Shown here in pieces: positions 51,441 through 61,377 of a DNA stretch of 64,000 bases. The translations under genes and the position numbers were made by a program. Each line of letters opens with the position of its first letter. Positions within the stretch are counted from its first letter, which is position 1. Source of the DNA: Halobacterium sp. DL1 (GTDB taxonomy: Archaea; Halobacteriota; Halobacteria; Halobacteriales; Halobacteriaceae); NCBI GenBank assembly GCA_000230955.3, contig CP007060.1, positions 248,001 through 312,000 of the forward strand, written 5' to 3'. The notes below the pieces were generated by a model, which saw only the letters and a program-made list of their open reading frames with translations, made no database searches and was not told where the DNA came from.

Positions 51441-53318
51441 CTACTCGTTGGGGACGACGGAGACCATCTCCTCGCGGTCGATGGCGCGCTCGAGTTCCTC
51501 CGCGATGGCCGACCCGCGGGAGACCTTGATGTCGCCGCCGCGGCCGACCGTCGCCGTGAACAGATAGTCGCCGTCGGCCTGCACTTCCACCGTCTCGCCG
51601 GAGCGCTCGCCCTGCAGCGGGAGGATGATGTGACGCGAGGTGATTTCGGGCGTGACGATCTTGCCGGCGGGTTCGGCGCCGCCGCCTCCCCCACCGCCAC
51701 CGCCGCTGTTACTGCCCCCGCCCGCCACCTGGCCGGGGCGCTCGTCGAGGGTCCGCACGTCGATGCTGATGCCGAGGCGGTTCTCGATGTCCGAGATGCG
51801 GCCGCCGCCCTTCCCGATGACGTGGCTGATCTCGTCGTCGGAGACGTACACCACGGCGTCGTTCGGGCCGCGGATGTCCACCTCGACGGGGCCGCGGGTG
51901 GCGGCCTGGATCTCCCGTTCGACCTCCTGTTTCGCGAGGCGGTCGACGCCGGAGTCGGAGCTCCCGCTTTCGCCGTCCAGGGGCACCGTGACGACCTGGC
52001 GGTTGAACGTGTAGATCTCGTAGGCTGGAGTCTGGGTGGCGAAGTCCCGGACCTGGATGACCGGGCGCGCGAGGTCCTCCTCCATCAGGCCCTCGGGCAC
52101 CTTCACCTCCGTCGTCACGTCGTAGACGGTCTCCACGTCACCCTCCTCGATGTAGACGACGGTGTCGACGATCTGGGGGATCATGCCGAGTTCGACGCGG
52201 CCGACGAGGCGCTGGAGCGCGTCGATGGGGCGGGTGGCGTGGACGACGCCGACCATCCCGACGCCCGCGAGGCGCATGTCCGCGAACACCTCGAAGTCGT
52301 CGGTCTTCCGCACCTCGTCGTAGATGGTGTAGTCGGGGCGCACCATCAGCAGCGAGTCCGCGGTCTTCGCCATGTCGCCGCCGAGTTCCGTGTACTGCGT
52401 GACGTCCTCGCCGACCTGGAGGTCCCGCGGCTTCTCCATGGTCTTCACGACGTTGCCGGCGTCGGAGAGGAACTCCGCGACGGCCGTCGCGAACGTCGAC
52501 TTCCCGGCACCCGGTGCGCCCGCGATGAGCACGCCGCGGTCCCGCTCGAGCAGGCGCTCGCGGAGGTCGTCTGCGTGCTCGTAGTCGTCCATCGTCGTCT
52601 TCACGATGGGGCGAACGGCCGTAATCTCGATGCGCTCGGAGAACGGCGGTTCGGAGACGGCGATGCGCATGTCCCGCACCTGCGCGATGGTCATCCCCTC
52701 CTCGGAGAGTTCGACGAACCCGTCGTCGGCGCGCTTGGCGGTGCTGATGATCTCGTTGGCGTGCTCCTTCAGCGCGTCAGTGTCGAGCACTTCGTCGCCG
52801 ACGTCCTGGTAGGTGATGTCGCCGACCTCGCCGCGCTTGGCCTTCGGCACCAGGCCGTCCTTCAGGTGGACGCTCATCGTCAGGTCGTCGAAGTACTTCT
52901 CGACGGCGAGCTCCCCGAGGTCGTACTCGAGGGGTTCGAGGTACTCCACCTCGATGCCCTTGCCCTTCGCGACCTCCGCCTGCACGATGTCGCTCGTGAC
53001 GAAGACGGCGTCGTACTCCGCGGCGACGTCCCGGATGATGGCGTCGATGGCGCCCGCGGAGGCCCGCTTGATGTCGTCCTCGCCGGCGCGCTCGCCGACG
53101 TACTCCACCTCGATGTCGCCGTCGTCGGCCAGCTCGACGAGGCGCTGGAGCTCTTCGAGTCCGTCCCAGCCGGTCTGCCGGCCGCTGTTCGCCTGCGCTT
53201 CGATCTCGCCGACGACCGCCTCGGGTACGTACACCGTGGCGCCCGCGTAGTCGCCGTCGGCGACCCGCTGAGAGATGCGGCCGTCGACGACGACGCTCGT
53301 GTCGGGAACGACGTTCAT
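51441..53318 (-). CDS. PIN-ATPase-KH fusion protein (PINc/VapC ATPase)
   Basis: A 625-aa protein in three parts. The N-terminal PIN nuclease domain has acidic residues in MNVVPDTSVVVDG (Asp6) and in SAGAIDAIIRD. The middle is a RecA-like/secretion-type ATPase with Walker A GAPGAGKST (about 267-275). The C-terminus has KH-type RNA-binding sequence with GKGGGRISDIE (about 514-524), then a nine-Gly linker and a second OB/KH-like part. Likely an RNA-processing factor; conserved in archaea. Confidence 0.88.
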   Translation of the reverse strand: MNVVPDTSVVVDGRISQRVADGDYAGATVYVPEAVVGEIEAQANSGRQTGWDGLEELQRLVELADDGDIEVEYVGERAGEDDIKRASAGAIDAIIRDVAAEYDAVFVTSDIVQAEVAKGKGIEVEYLEPLEYDLGELAVEKYFDDLTMSVHLKDGLVPKAKRGEVGDITYQDVGDEVLDTDALKEHANEIISTAKRADDGFVELSEEGMTIAQVRDMRIAVSEPPFSERIEITAVRPIVKTTMDDYEHADDLRERLLERDRGVLIAGAPGAGKSTFATAVAEFLSDAGNVVKTMEKPRDLQVGEDVTQYTELGGDMAKTADSLLMVRPDYTIYDEVRKTDDFEVFADMRLAGVGMVGVVHATRPIDALQRLVGRVELGMIPQIVDTVVYIEEGDVETVYDVTTEVKVPEGLMEEDLARPVIQVRDFATQTPAYEIYTFNRQVVTVPLDGESGSSDSGVDRLAKQEVEREIQAATRGPVEVDIRGPNDAVVYVSDDEISHVIGKGGGRISDIENRLGISIDVRTLDERPGQVAGGGSNSGGGGGGGGGAEPAGKIVTPEITSRHIILPLQGERSGETVEVQADGDYLFTATVGRGGDIKVSRGSAIAEELERAIDREEMVSVVPNE

Positions 53319-53420
53319 TGGCTGGTGGTAGTCCCGGCGCACGGATAAGGGTGTATAGACGGGGGCGCACCCCCAGCGGACGACGCCGGGGGCTAAGTTC
53401 CCTCGTCCCCTCGTTCCGGT

Positions 53421-54491
53421 GTGAACGTTCGAACGCTGGCCGAGCGACTCGTCTCCATCCCGAGCCACGAGGACGAGGCGGCCGCCGGCGACGCCATCGA
53501 GTCGTGGCTCCGCGAGCAGACGGACGCCGACGTGACCCGCGACGACGCGGGCAACGTCCTGGCGTGGCGCGAGCGGGACGCCGACGGCCCGTCGCTCGCG
53601 CTCGTGGGCCACCACGACGTCGTGCCGCCGGATGAGCGCCAGACGACCGACGATGGCTACGTGGTCGAGGAGCGCGAGGACCGCCTCTACGGCCGCGGCA
53701 CCGCGGACATGAAGGGCGCCGTCGCCGCGATGCTGCTCGCCTTCGGGGACGCCGACCCCGACCGCCCGCTCGCGTTCGCCTCGTTCGTCGGCGAGGAGAC
53801 CGGCGGCGAGGGCGCCCGCTCCGCCATCGACGACGGCTTCGCGCCCGACCGGGCGCTCGTCGCCGAGGGCTCGACGGGCTACTCCGCTCCGGGGGTGCTC
53901 GACGTCGCCGTCGCGCACAAGGGTCGCCGCGCGAGTACCGTGAGGGCGACCGGCGAGGCCGCCCACGCCAGCCAGCCCGAAGCGGGCGAGAACGCCATCT
54001 ACCGCGCCTGTGACGCCGTCGACCTGATTCGAAATCTCGACGCGCCGAGCGCCGAGGTGTTCGGGGAGACGCTGTCGGGGAGCGTCGCCGTCACCGAAAT
54101 CGAGGGCGGAACGGCGTGGAACGTGCTGCCCGAGGGCTGCGAGGTGACCGTCGACGAGCGCACGGTCCCCGGCGAGCGCGCGGCGGTCGAGGAGGTGGAA
54201 GCCATCGAGGGCGTGACGTGGACGGTGGACCAGGACCTCCCGCCGATGGCCTGCGACGACGAATCGTTCGCGGACGACGCGCTCGAGGCTGTCCGCGCGG
54301 TGCAGGACGGCGACGGCGAGCGCGTGAGCAAGCCCCACGCGACGGACGCCGGGTGGCTCGCCGACGCCGGCGTGTCGTGTCTCGTCTGTGGCCCCGCCGA
54401 ACCCGGCGAGGCCCACACCGCCACGGAGAGCGTCTCACTCGACGTGCTCGAGCGCTGCCGGCGCGTCTACGAGCGCCTCGCGAGCGCGTAG
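53421..54491 (+). CDS. M20 family metallopeptidase
   Basis: A 356-aa dizinc peptidase of the DapE/ArgE/CPG2 group. Metal and catalytic motifs are ALVGHHDVVPP (about 60-70), GRGTADMKGAVAAML (about 92-106) and FVGEETGGEGA (about 121-131); a dimerisation domain interrupts the fold. Substrate may be N-acyl-amino acid or a peptide. Start codon is GTG. It lies between the PIN-ATPase and the first M32 gene. Confidence 0.88.
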   Translation: MNVRTLAERLVSIPSHEDEAAAGDAIESWLREQTDADVTRDDAGNVLAWRERDADGPSLALVGHHDVVPPDERQTTDDGYVVEEREDRLYGRGTADMKGAVAAMLLAFGDADPDRPLAFASFVGEETGGEGARSAIDDGFAPDRALVAEGSTGYSAPGVLDVAVAHKGRRASTVRATGEAAHASQPEAGENAIYRACDAVDLIRNLDAPSAEVFGETLSGSVAVTEIEGGTAWNVLPEGCEVTVDERTVPGERAAVEEVEAIEGVTWTVDQDLPPMACDDESFADDALEAVRAVQDGDGERVSKPHATDAGWLADAGVSCLVCGPAEPGEAHTATESVSLDVLERCRRVYERLASA

Positions 54492-54554
54492 GCCGAACGG
54501 TGGCGCCCGATTGCGGACGGCAACCCTCTTGGGCCCACAGGGAGACGTGGGCGT

Positions 54555-56066
54555 ATGGCGACAGAGGCTACGACGGAAGCCCCGGAAGCGTACGACGCCC
54601 TCCTCGACCACTACGAGCAGCTGTCGAACGTCAACAGCGCGAACATGCTGCTCTCCTGGGACCAGGAGGTCATGATGCCCGAGGGCGGGACGCCCGCCCG
54701 CTCCCAGCAGAAGTCCGCGCTCTCCTCGCTCTCCCACGACCTGCTCACCGAGGACAAGGTCGGCGATTGGCTCGACGAACTCGCCGAGGCCGACCTGACG
54801 GACGAGCAGGATGCCGTGGTGCGCGAGATTCGACGCGAGTACGAGCGCGCCGACCGCGTCCCGAACGACCTGGTGGCCGAGATATCCGAGAAGACCTCCG
54901 AGGCGCTCCCGAAGTGGAAGGAAGCGAAAGAGGAAGACGACTTCTCCATCTTCGCGCCCATCCTCGAGGAACTCATCGAGTTGAAGAAGGAGTACGCGGC
55001 GCACATCGACGACGAGGCCGACCCCTACGAGGTGCTGTTCGCGGACTACGAGCCGTACCTCGACCTCGAGACCGCCGAACGGGTACTCGAACGTCTCCGC
55101 GAGGAACTCGTCCCGCTAATCGCGGACATCCGCGAGAGCGACGTCGAACTCGCCGACCCCTTCGAGGGCGACTTCGACGTGGACACCCAGGAGGAACTCG
55201 CCCGGGACACCCTCGACACGCTCGGATACGACTGGGAGCACGGCCGCCTCGACACCGCCCCGCACCCGTTCTCGACGGGGAACCAGTTCGACGCCCGGGT
55301 CACCACGCGGTTCGCCGAAGACGACCCGCTCGGCGCGCTCACCTCGACCATCCACGAGTTCGGCCACGCGCGCTACACGCTCGGCCTCCCCCGTGAGCAG
55401 TACGGCAACCCGCTCGGCGAGTCCCGAGACCTCACCGTCCACGAGTCCCAGAGCCGCCTCTGGGAGAACCACGTCGGGCGCTCCCGCGTCTTCTGGGAGA
55501 AGTTCCTCCCCGCGATGAAGGAGCGATTCCCGCAGGTCGAGGACGCTACCCCCGAGGACGCCTACGAGGCCGCCAACGAGGTGTACGAGGACAACCTCAT
55601 CCGGGTCGAGGCGGACGAACTCACCTACCACATGCACATCATCGTCCGCTTCGAGATCGAGCGCGAACTCATCGAGGGCGACCTCGACGTCGCGGACGTC
55701 CCCGAGCGCTGGAACGACAAGTACGAGGAGTACCTCGGCATCCGACCCGAGACCGACGCGGAGGGCTGCCTCCAGGACATCCACTGGAGCCACGGCTCCT
55801 TCGGTTACTTCCCGACGTACTCGCTGGGCAGCGTGCTCGCCGCCCAGATTTACGACGCTCTCGAAGCCGACGTGGGCGACGTCGAGGCGAAGGTCCGCGA
55901 AGGCAACTTCGACGTCATCGCGGAGTGGCTCGAAGAGAACGTCCACCAGCACGGCGCCCGCTACACCACGCCCGAACTCGTCGAGGAAGCCACCGGCGAG
56001 GAGTACAACGCCGACCACTTCGTCGACTACGTCACCGAGAAGTACGCGGAACTGTACGACCTGTAA
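54555..56066 (+). CDS. M32 carboxypeptidase, copy 1
   Basis: A 503-aa metallocarboxypeptidase of the Taq/Pfu type. The metal site is HEFGHARY (His267, Glu268, His271) and the HESQSRLWENHVGRS motif (about 296-310) provides the third ligand, with [10 protein letters not shown]-like [18 protein letters not shown] in the C-terminal part. It removes C-terminal residues broadly. Paralogous to the gene at 58069, sharing most of its length. The start is ATG 54555. Confidence 0.95.
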   Translation: MATEATTEAPEAYDALLDHYEQLSNVNSANMLLSWDQEVMMPEGGTPARSQQKSALSSLSHDLLTEDKVGDWLDELAEADLTDEQDAVVREIRREYERADRVPNDLVAEISEKTSEALPKWKEAKEEDDFSIFAPILEELIELKKEYAAHIDDEADPYEVLFADYEPYLDLETAERVLERLREELVPLIADIRESDVELADPFEGDFDVDTQEELARDTLDTLGYDWEHGRLDTAPHPFSTGNQFDARVTTRFAEDDPLGALTSTIHEFGHARYTLGLPREQYGNPLGESRDLTVHESQSRLWENHVGRSRVFWEKFLPAMKERFPQVEDATPEDAYEAANEVYEDNLIRVEADELTYHMHIIVRFEIERELIEGDLDVADVPERWNDKYEEYLGIRPETDAEGCLQDIHWSHGSFGYFPTYSLGSVLAAQIYDALEADVGDVEAKVREGNFDVIAEWLEENVHQHGARYTTPELVEEATGEEYNADHFVDYVTEKYAELYDL

Positions 56067-56127
56067 GTCGGCTCGTTCGCGTTCGTCTTTCTGACTGCTG
56101 ATTCGACGGTAGTGTTCGACGACAGCA

Positions 56128-56227
56128 GAAAGCCCTCGCGCAGTTGCGGTCCCGCGACTCGCTTTGCGCGCTCACTCCGTTCGCGTGCTTGCGTCGTCGG
56201 GGTTCCCGCAACTGCGCTCGCCCTTTC
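56128..56227. repeat. Variable-stem, conserved-loop element, copy 2
   Basis: Outer arms GAAAG (56128-56132) / CTTTC (56223-56227); perfect 12-bp stem GCGCAGTTGCGG (56138-56149) / CCGCAACTGCGC (56206-56217); 56-nt loop with GACTCGCT (56156-56163) and GTGCTTGCGTCGTC (56185-56198), both identical to copy 1 at 38822-38918 while the stem is unrelated. In the gap between M32 copy 1 and the GNAT gene. Confidence 0.75.
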
Positions 56228-56318
56228 GATCCGCCAGGGGACTGACTGTGTCACCGGCTGAGCCACTTCCTCGCACGGTCACCGAAAACTTATGCCCGAA
56301 CCCGCGGGGAGTTCTCGT

Positions 56319-56870
56319 ATGCCCGGTCCAGTGTTTCTCTCCGGCGACAGCGTGACCCTCCGACCGCCCGAGTACGAGGACCTCGACGCGATTCGCGAGT
56401 GGATGAACGACCCGGCCGTGTGGCGGCCCGCCCTCGACGCGAAGCCGATGAACGCCGACCTCGCCGAGGACTACTTCGAGCGCGTGCTCGTCACCGAGGA
56501 CGACGTCCACGTCACCGTCTGTGCGGACGACGAGCCGGTCGGTCACGCCAGCCTGACGACGAGCCAGTACGGGCCGACAGCGACCGAGCGCGCCCGCAGC
56601 GTCGAACTCGCGTACCACCTGGGCGCCGACCACCACGGACAGGGGTACGGCAGCGAGGCCGCGAGCCTGCTCGTGCAGTACGCCTTCGAGGACTGGAACA
56701 TGCGCCGGGTGTTCGCCCGGGCCGGCGCGTTCAACGACGCCTCCATCGGCCTCCTCGAATCGCTCGGCTTCGAGAAGGAGGGTGCGCGCCGCGAGGCCGC
56801 CTACTACCGCGGCGACTACTACGACATGCTCACGTACGGCCTGCTCCGCGAGGAGTGGGAGAGCCGGTAG
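56319..56870 (+). CDS. GNAT acetyltransferase, RimJ/RimL-like
   Basis: A 183-aa acetyltransferase. The start GDSVTLRPPEYEDLDAIREWMND is typical of RimJ/RimL group proteins, with HHGQGYGSEAASLLVQYAFE (about 108-127) as the acetyl-CoA loop and LLESLGFEKEGARREAAYYRGDY at the end. A TTATG box at 56290 places the transcription start close to the ATG at 56319, supporting this over an upstream in-frame ATG. Substrate unknown. Confidence 0.85.
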   Translation: MPGPVFLSGDSVTLRPPEYEDLDAIREWMNDPAVWRPALDAKPMNADLAEDYFERVLVTEDDVHVTVCADDEPVGHASLTTSQYGPTATERARSVELAYHLGADHHGQGYGSEAASLLVQYAFEDWNMRRVFARAGAFNDASIGLLESLGFEKEGARREAAYYRGDYYDMLTYGLLREEWESR

Positions 56871-56947
56871 TCGTCGAAGTACCCCGTCGCTCTTCCGACG
56901 AACCCCGTGTCGGGCTGTTTTTCCTCCTCCCGGCCCCATTGTCGGGT

Positions 56948-57991
56948 ATGCGCGCAGCCATCTACCAGGGACCCGGCGACATCACCGTCGAGGAGGTACC
57001 GAAACCCGAAATCGAGGCGCCGACGGACGCCGTCGTGCGCGTCACGCACACCGCCGTCTGCGGGTCGGACCTCTGGTTCTACCGCGGCGACAGCGACCGG
57101 GAGGTGGGGTCGCCCGTCGGCCACGAACCGATGGGCATCGTCGAAGACGTCGGCGAGGACGTCACGTCGGTCGAACCCGGCGACCGCGTGCTCGCGCCGT
57201 TCTCCATCAGTTGTGGGGAGTGCGAGTTCTGCCGGAAGGGGCTGTACACCTCCTGCGTAGAGGACGAGTCTTGGGGCGGAGACAACGGCGGCGCGCAGGG
57301 CGAGTACGTGAAGTGCCCGTTTGCGGACGGCACGCTCGTCCGGGTGCCCGACCGGCACGCCGACGACGAGGACACGCTCGAATCGCTCCTGCCGCTGACG
57401 GACGTGATGGCGACCGGCCACCACGCTGCCGTGAGCGCGGGCGTCGGCGAGGGCGACACTGCGGTCGTCATCGGCGACGGTGCGGTGGGACTCTGTGGCG
57501 TGATCGCGGCCCAGCGCCTCGGTGCGGAGCGAATCGTCGCGATGGGCCACCACGAGGACCGCCTCGAACTCGCCGAGGCGTTCGGCGCGACAGAGACCGT
57601 CGCCGCCCGGGGCGAGGACGCGGTCGAGCGCGCACTGGAACTCACCTACGGCGGCGCGAACCACGTGATGGAGTGCGTCGGCGCGGCCGCCGCGATGGAC
57701 ACCGCCATCTCGGTCGCGCGGCCGGGCGGAACGGTCGGCTACGTCGGCGTCCCCCACGGCGTCCAGGCGGGCGGCGGACTCGACGTCTTCTCGTTGTTCA
57801 CGGACAACATCACGCTGAACGGCGGCGTCGCACCTGTCCGGGCGTACGTCGAGGACCTGATGGCCGACGTGCTACAGGGTACGCTCGACCCATCGCCCAT
57901 CTTCACGAAGACGGTGGGCCTCGAGGGCGTCCCGGAGGGCTACCGCGCGATGGACGAGCGCGACGCCGTCAAGGTCATGGTGAAGCTCTGA
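56948..57991 (+). CDS. Zinc-dependent alcohol dehydrogenase (MDR)
   Basis: A 347-aa medium-chain dehydrogenase. Catalytic zinc ligands are Cys38 (HTAVCGSD) and the GHEPMG motif (about 58-63); structural zinc ligands are in CGECEFCRKGLYTSC (about 90-104). The nucleotide motif is GDGAVGLCG (about 174-182). It follows the GNAT gene on the same strand with a 77-bp gap. Substrate not evident; the absence of a strong specificity loop leaves it open. Confidence 0.88.
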   Translation: MRAAIYQGPGDITVEEVPKPEIEAPTDAVVRVTHTAVCGSDLWFYRGDSDREVGSPVGHEPMGIVEDVGEDVTSVEPGDRVLAPFSISCGECEFCRKGLYTSCVEDESWGGDNGGAQGEYVKCPFADGTLVRVPDRHADDEDTLESLLPLTDVMATGHHAAVSAGVGEGDTAVVIGDGAVGLCGVIAAQRLGAERIVAMGHHEDRLELAEAFGATETVAARGEDAVERALELTYGGANHVMECVGAAAAMDTAISVARPGGTVGYVGVPHGVQAGGGLDVFSLFTDNITLNGGVAPVRAYVEDLMADVLQGTLDPSPIFTKTVGLEGVPEGYRAMDERDAVKVMVKL

Positions 57992-58068
57992 CCGGCCGGT
58001 CGGCGCCGCTGCGTTCCAGTTTTCCGGTGGGCGAGGTTTGACGTACTGACAGGATGCAGTGGGGGTGT

Positions 58069-59577
58069 ATGGCGACGAACACCCCCGAATCGGCGGCGTC
58101 CGAACCGGACGCCTACGAGGCCCTCGAAGAGCGGACGAAGCGACTCTCCTACCTCGGCGACGCCCGCGGCGTCCTCGGCTGGGACCAGCGCGTGATGATG
58201 CCCGAGGGCGGCGCGCCAGCCCGCGGCAAACAGCTCTCGGCGCTGATGACGGTGAGCCACGACCTGCTCACCGACGACGAGGTGGGCGAGTGGCTCGACG
58301 AACTCGACGGCCGCGACCTCGACGACGACCAGCAGGTGCTCGTCCGGGAACTCCGCCGGCGCTACGAGCGCTCGGACAGCGTCACCAGCGACCTCGTCGC
58401 CGAGCTGACGGAGACGCAGTCCGACGCACAGCAGGTGTGGGAGGACGCCAAGGCCGCCGCCGACTTCTCGCAGTTCGCGCCCACCCTCGCGGACCTCCGG
58501 GACCTCCACGTCGAGCGCGCCGAACAGATCGACCCCGGGACGGACCCCTACGAGGTGATGTTCGAGGACGGCGAGCCGTACCTCCCGCTGGACCGCGTCG
58601 AGGAGATATTCGACACGCTCCGCGAGGAACTCGTCCCGCTCGTCGCGGACATCAAGGACAGCGACGCGGAGTTCACGTCGCCGTTCGCCGGGGAGTACGA
58701 CGACGACACCCAGATGGGGCTCTGCCGCGAGATCGTCGACCGACTGGGCTACGACTGGAATCGGGGTCGCCTCGACACCGCGCCCCACCCGTTCATGGTC
58801 GGCCCGCAGTTCGACGCCCGCATCACGACCCGGTTCACGTCCGACGACCCCGTGGACGCGATGCTGTCGACCATCCACGAGTTCGGTCACGCGAGCTACC
58901 AGCACGGCCTCCGCGACGACGCCTACGGCCTGCCGCTCGGCCAGTCCCGCTCGTCGGGCGTCCACGAGTCCCAGTCGCGGTTCTGGGAGAACCACATCGG
59001 GCGCACGGAGGCGTTCTGGGAGTACGCCGTGCCGTTCGTCAACGAACGCCTCGGGACCGACGCCGACCCCCGGGCGGCCTACGAGGCGGTCAACCGCATC
59101 TACCCGGACAACTGCATCCGCGTGGAGGCGGACGAACTCACCTACCACATGCACATCATCCTCCGCTCGGACGTCGAGAAGGCGTTCGTCTCCGGCGACC
59201 TGGCGGTCGAAGACGTCCCGGAGCGGTGGAACGACCTGATGGAGGAGTACCTGGGCATCCGTCCCGAGACCGACGCGGAGGGCTGTCTGCAGGACATCCA
59301 CTGGACGGGGGGCTTCGGGTCCTTCCAGAACTACACTGTGGGGAGCGTGCTCGCCGCCCAACTCGACGCGACGATGCGCGAGGACCTCGACGTCGACGGC
59401 CTGGTCCGCGAGGGCGAGTTCGAACCCATCCGCGAGTGGCTCACCGAGCACGTCCATCGGCACGGCCAGCGGTACACGACCGACGAACTCGTCGAAGTCG
59501 CCACCGGCGAACCGCTGACCGCGGACTACTTCGTCGACTACGCCCGCGAGAAGTTCGGCGACCTCTACGACCTGTAG
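58069..59577 (+). CDS. M32 carboxypeptidase, copy 2
   Basis: A 502-aa paralogue of the gene at 54555. It retains [22 protein letters not shown] and [17 protein letters not shown], so it should be active. It is more diverged at the N-terminus ([19 protein letters not shown]). The ATG at 58069, after a GGGGGTG stretch, matches copy 1 better than an ATG five codons upstream. The two copies flank the GNAT and dehydrogenase genes. Confidence 0.95.
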   Translation: MATNTPESAASEPDAYEALEERTKRLSYLGDARGVLGWDQRVMMPEGGAPARGKQLSALMTVSHDLLTDDEVGEWLDELDGRDLDDDQQVLVRELRRRYERSDSVTSDLVAELTETQSDAQQVWEDAKAAADFSQFAPTLADLRDLHVERAEQIDPGTDPYEVMFEDGEPYLPLDRVEEIFDTLREELVPLVADIKDSDAEFTSPFAGEYDDDTQMGLCREIVDRLGYDWNRGRLDTAPHPFMVGPQFDARITTRFTSDDPVDAMLSTIHEFGHASYQHGLRDDAYGLPLGQSRSSGVHESQSRFWENHIGRTEAFWEYAVPFVNERLGTDADPRAAYEAVNRIYPDNCIRVEADELTYHMHIILRSDVEKAFVSGDLAVEDVPERWNDLMEEYLGIRPETDAEGCLQDIHWTGGFGSFQNYTVGSVLAAQLDATMREDLDVDGLVREGEFEPIREWLTEHVHRHGQRYTTDELVEVATGEPLTADYFVDYAREKFGDLYDL

Positions 59578-59651
59578 CGGTCGGCGGCCGGAGACAGCCG
59601 GACCTGTCTCCCCGATAGCTTGAAGTAGTGGTGTGTCAAAGCATACCATGT

Positions 59652-59825
59652 ATGTCGAGCGCATCGACTCCGGACGACGACTCCCTTCTGGACGACTTCC
59701 TCGAACAGCGCGGTCACGAGACGGCGACCTGGGAGCGAAGCTACAACAAGAAGCAGTGTCCGGAGTGCAGTGGACTCCACGACGTAGACGCCACCGACTG
59801 TAGCGTCTGCGGGTGGGCGCCGTAA
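59652..59825 (+). CDS. HVO_0416-like small zinc-finger protein
   Basis: A 57-aa protein: acidic N-terminus, the conserved RGHETATWERSYNKKQCPECSGLHD segment and C-S-V-C-G-W ending. C-P-E-C (about 36-39) and C-S-V-C (about 51-54) would bind one zinc. It matches the haloarchaeal HVO_0416 group, whose targets are unknown. A frame extending upstream is weak. Confidence 0.72.
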   Translation: MSSASTPDDDSLLDDFLEQRGHETATWERSYNKKQCPECSGLHDVDATDCSVCGWAP

Positions 59826-59890
59826 CCCGGCGGTCCGTCGAACTCGCGTCAGCACCACATTTTCCGCCGACTCCGTCCCACTAGCCCCGG

Positions 59891-60799
59891 CTATGCGGCG
59901 CTCGCGCCGCTGCCGAGCACGACGATAGCGGCGCCGACGACGACCAGCACGGCGCCCGCGACGACGCCCCGCGTGACGCGCTCGAGGTCCCTGAGGAGCA
60001 CCGCCGCGAACACCGTCGTGAACAGGGGTGCCGTCGCGGCCAGCGGGTCCACGACGGCGACGCGACCGAGTTCCAGCGCCCCGAACAGCGCCAGCAGGGC
60101 GACGGCGGTCAACGTCCCGCTCCCCGCGAAGTAGGCGTACGTCCGCCGTGGCGCCGAGAAGATGTCGCCCCTGGCCGCGTACGCGCCGTAGCCGGCGAGC
60201 GCCACGAGCGCACCCGCCTCGTTGAGCGCGACGGCCTCCAGCAGCGTCACGTCGCCGAACGTCCGGAGGCCGTAGGCGCGGGCGACGTTCCCCACGCCGA
60301 AGAAGAACGCCGCGGCGAGCGGGAAGACGAGGTCCCGAGGGTCCCACCCGGCGAGGTCCCCACCTTTCGACAGCGCGAGCACGACCAGTCCCGCGACCAG
60401 CACGAGGATACCGGCGCCGACAACGGGTTCGACGGCCTGCCCGAGGAACCCCGCGGCGAGGACGCTGGCGAACAGGGGCCGGGCACTGATGCCGGCGGAG
60501 TTGATGCTGGCGCCCACGCGGTCGACGCCCGTGAACGTCGCGAGGCGACCCAGGGCGGTGCCGACGAGCCCCGCGCCGAGGAAGACGGCGGCGGCCGCGG
60601 GCGTGACACTGGAGAACGCGTTCGTCCCCTGCAGGACGAGGAGGGCGCTGGCGAAGAGGGTCGTGTCCACGACGACCACCGTCAGCGACGCCTGCAGGCT
60701 CGACCCGCCGCCCGCCATCCCCCGCTTCGAGAGGACGGGACTGAACCCCCAGAGCACCGCCGGGACGAGTGCGAGTGCGACCACTGCCGTATCTACCAT
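59891..60799 (-). CDS. DMT/EamA family transporter
   Basis: A 302-aa membrane protein with ten hydrophobic helices in two repeated EamA halves (PAVLWGFSPVLSKRGMAGGG at the start, FPLAAAFFFGVGNVARAYGLRT near residue 165). Members export amino acids, sugars or nucleotides; here the substrate is open. The ATG at 60799 is chosen at the first helix. Divergent from the 52-aa zinc-finger gene. Confidence 0.85.
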   Translation of the reverse strand: MVDTAVVALALVPAVLWGFSPVLSKRGMAGGGSSLQASLTVVVVDTTLFASALLVLQGTNAFSSVTPAAAAVFLGAGLVGTALGRLATFTGVDRVGASINSAGISARPLFASVLAAGFLGQAVEPVVGAGILVLVAGLVVLALSKGGDLAGWDPRDLVFPLAAAFFFGVGNVARAYGLRTFGDVTLLEAVALNEAGALVALAGYGAYAARGDIFSAPRRTYAYFAGSGTLTAVALLALFGALELGRVAVVDPLAATAPLFTTVFAAVLLRDLERVTRGVVAGAVLVVVGAAIVVLGSGASAA

Positions 60800-60914
60800 C
60801 TGTCTCGGACCACGTGACTGTCGCCAAGAACCCTTGTGGTCGCGGTAGGGGCCCGCAGACCGCTGCCGCGGCCAGCACACATAAGACGCGCGACGAGTAA
60901 TGTGGGACGAATCC

Positions 60915-61073
60915 ATGCCGGAGTGCCAGAACTGCGGTTCTTTCGTGACAGACGCCTACGCGCGAGTGTTCACGCCAACCGACCAGGGCGAGCCCCGCGT
61001 CTGCCCGAACTGCGAGGACAAGATCCGGGACGGTGCAGACGTCCGGGAGGCGCGTTCGACGCGCCGGACCTGA
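60915..61073 (+). CDS. 52-aa small zinc-finger protein (DUF7563-like)
   Basis: Sequence begins MPECQNCGSFVTDAYARVF and ends DVREARSTRRT, with C-Q-N-C (4-7) and C-P-N-C (30-33) as a four-Cys zinc site. This matches a conserved haloarchaeal small-protein pattern (DUF7563-like). It is divergent from the DMT transporter. An ATAAG-like box at about 60880 precedes the ATG by about 35 bases. Function unknown. Confidence 0.7.
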   Translation: MPECQNCGSFVTDAYARVFTPTDQGEPRVCPNCEDKIRDGADVREARSTRRT

Positions 61074-61377
61074 CAACCGCGTGGAGCCGGGGCCAACGAG
61101 CGATTTTTCGGCATTGTCTCCGCCGATACTGCCGGATAGTCGGTGGCTACGCCGGGTTCTGGCCGCGGATGCTGCGTCGCTGATTCGGAGCCTGGTTCCG
61201 ACAGAACCGCGGTCGTCGGCCGCCGTCGTCGCGTAAGGTCGGCCTGTCCGGATGGTGCGCAGCGCCGTCCACGCTCGCGCAACCGCCGACCTGTTGTCCG
61301 GTTTTCATTAGGCCGGGCAGCATCTGGCCAGTAGAATTTCAAGCGGTTTATACAGGTTCGGCTCCTTTAGTACTACA
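61074..61377. other. 304-bp gap before the helicase gene
   Basis: No supportable gene. The last 80 bases have lower GC content and contain GTTTATAC at 61345-61352, a good TATA box about 28 bases before the helicase ATG. The rest is GC-rich, without a clear repeat or hairpin that I can demonstrate. Confidence 0.45.

Noticed and set aside
53319-54416. N-terminal extension of the PIN-ATPase frame
   Set aside because: The open frame continues 366 codons upstream, but this part is antisense to the M20 peptidase and the PIN domain begins at ATG 53318.
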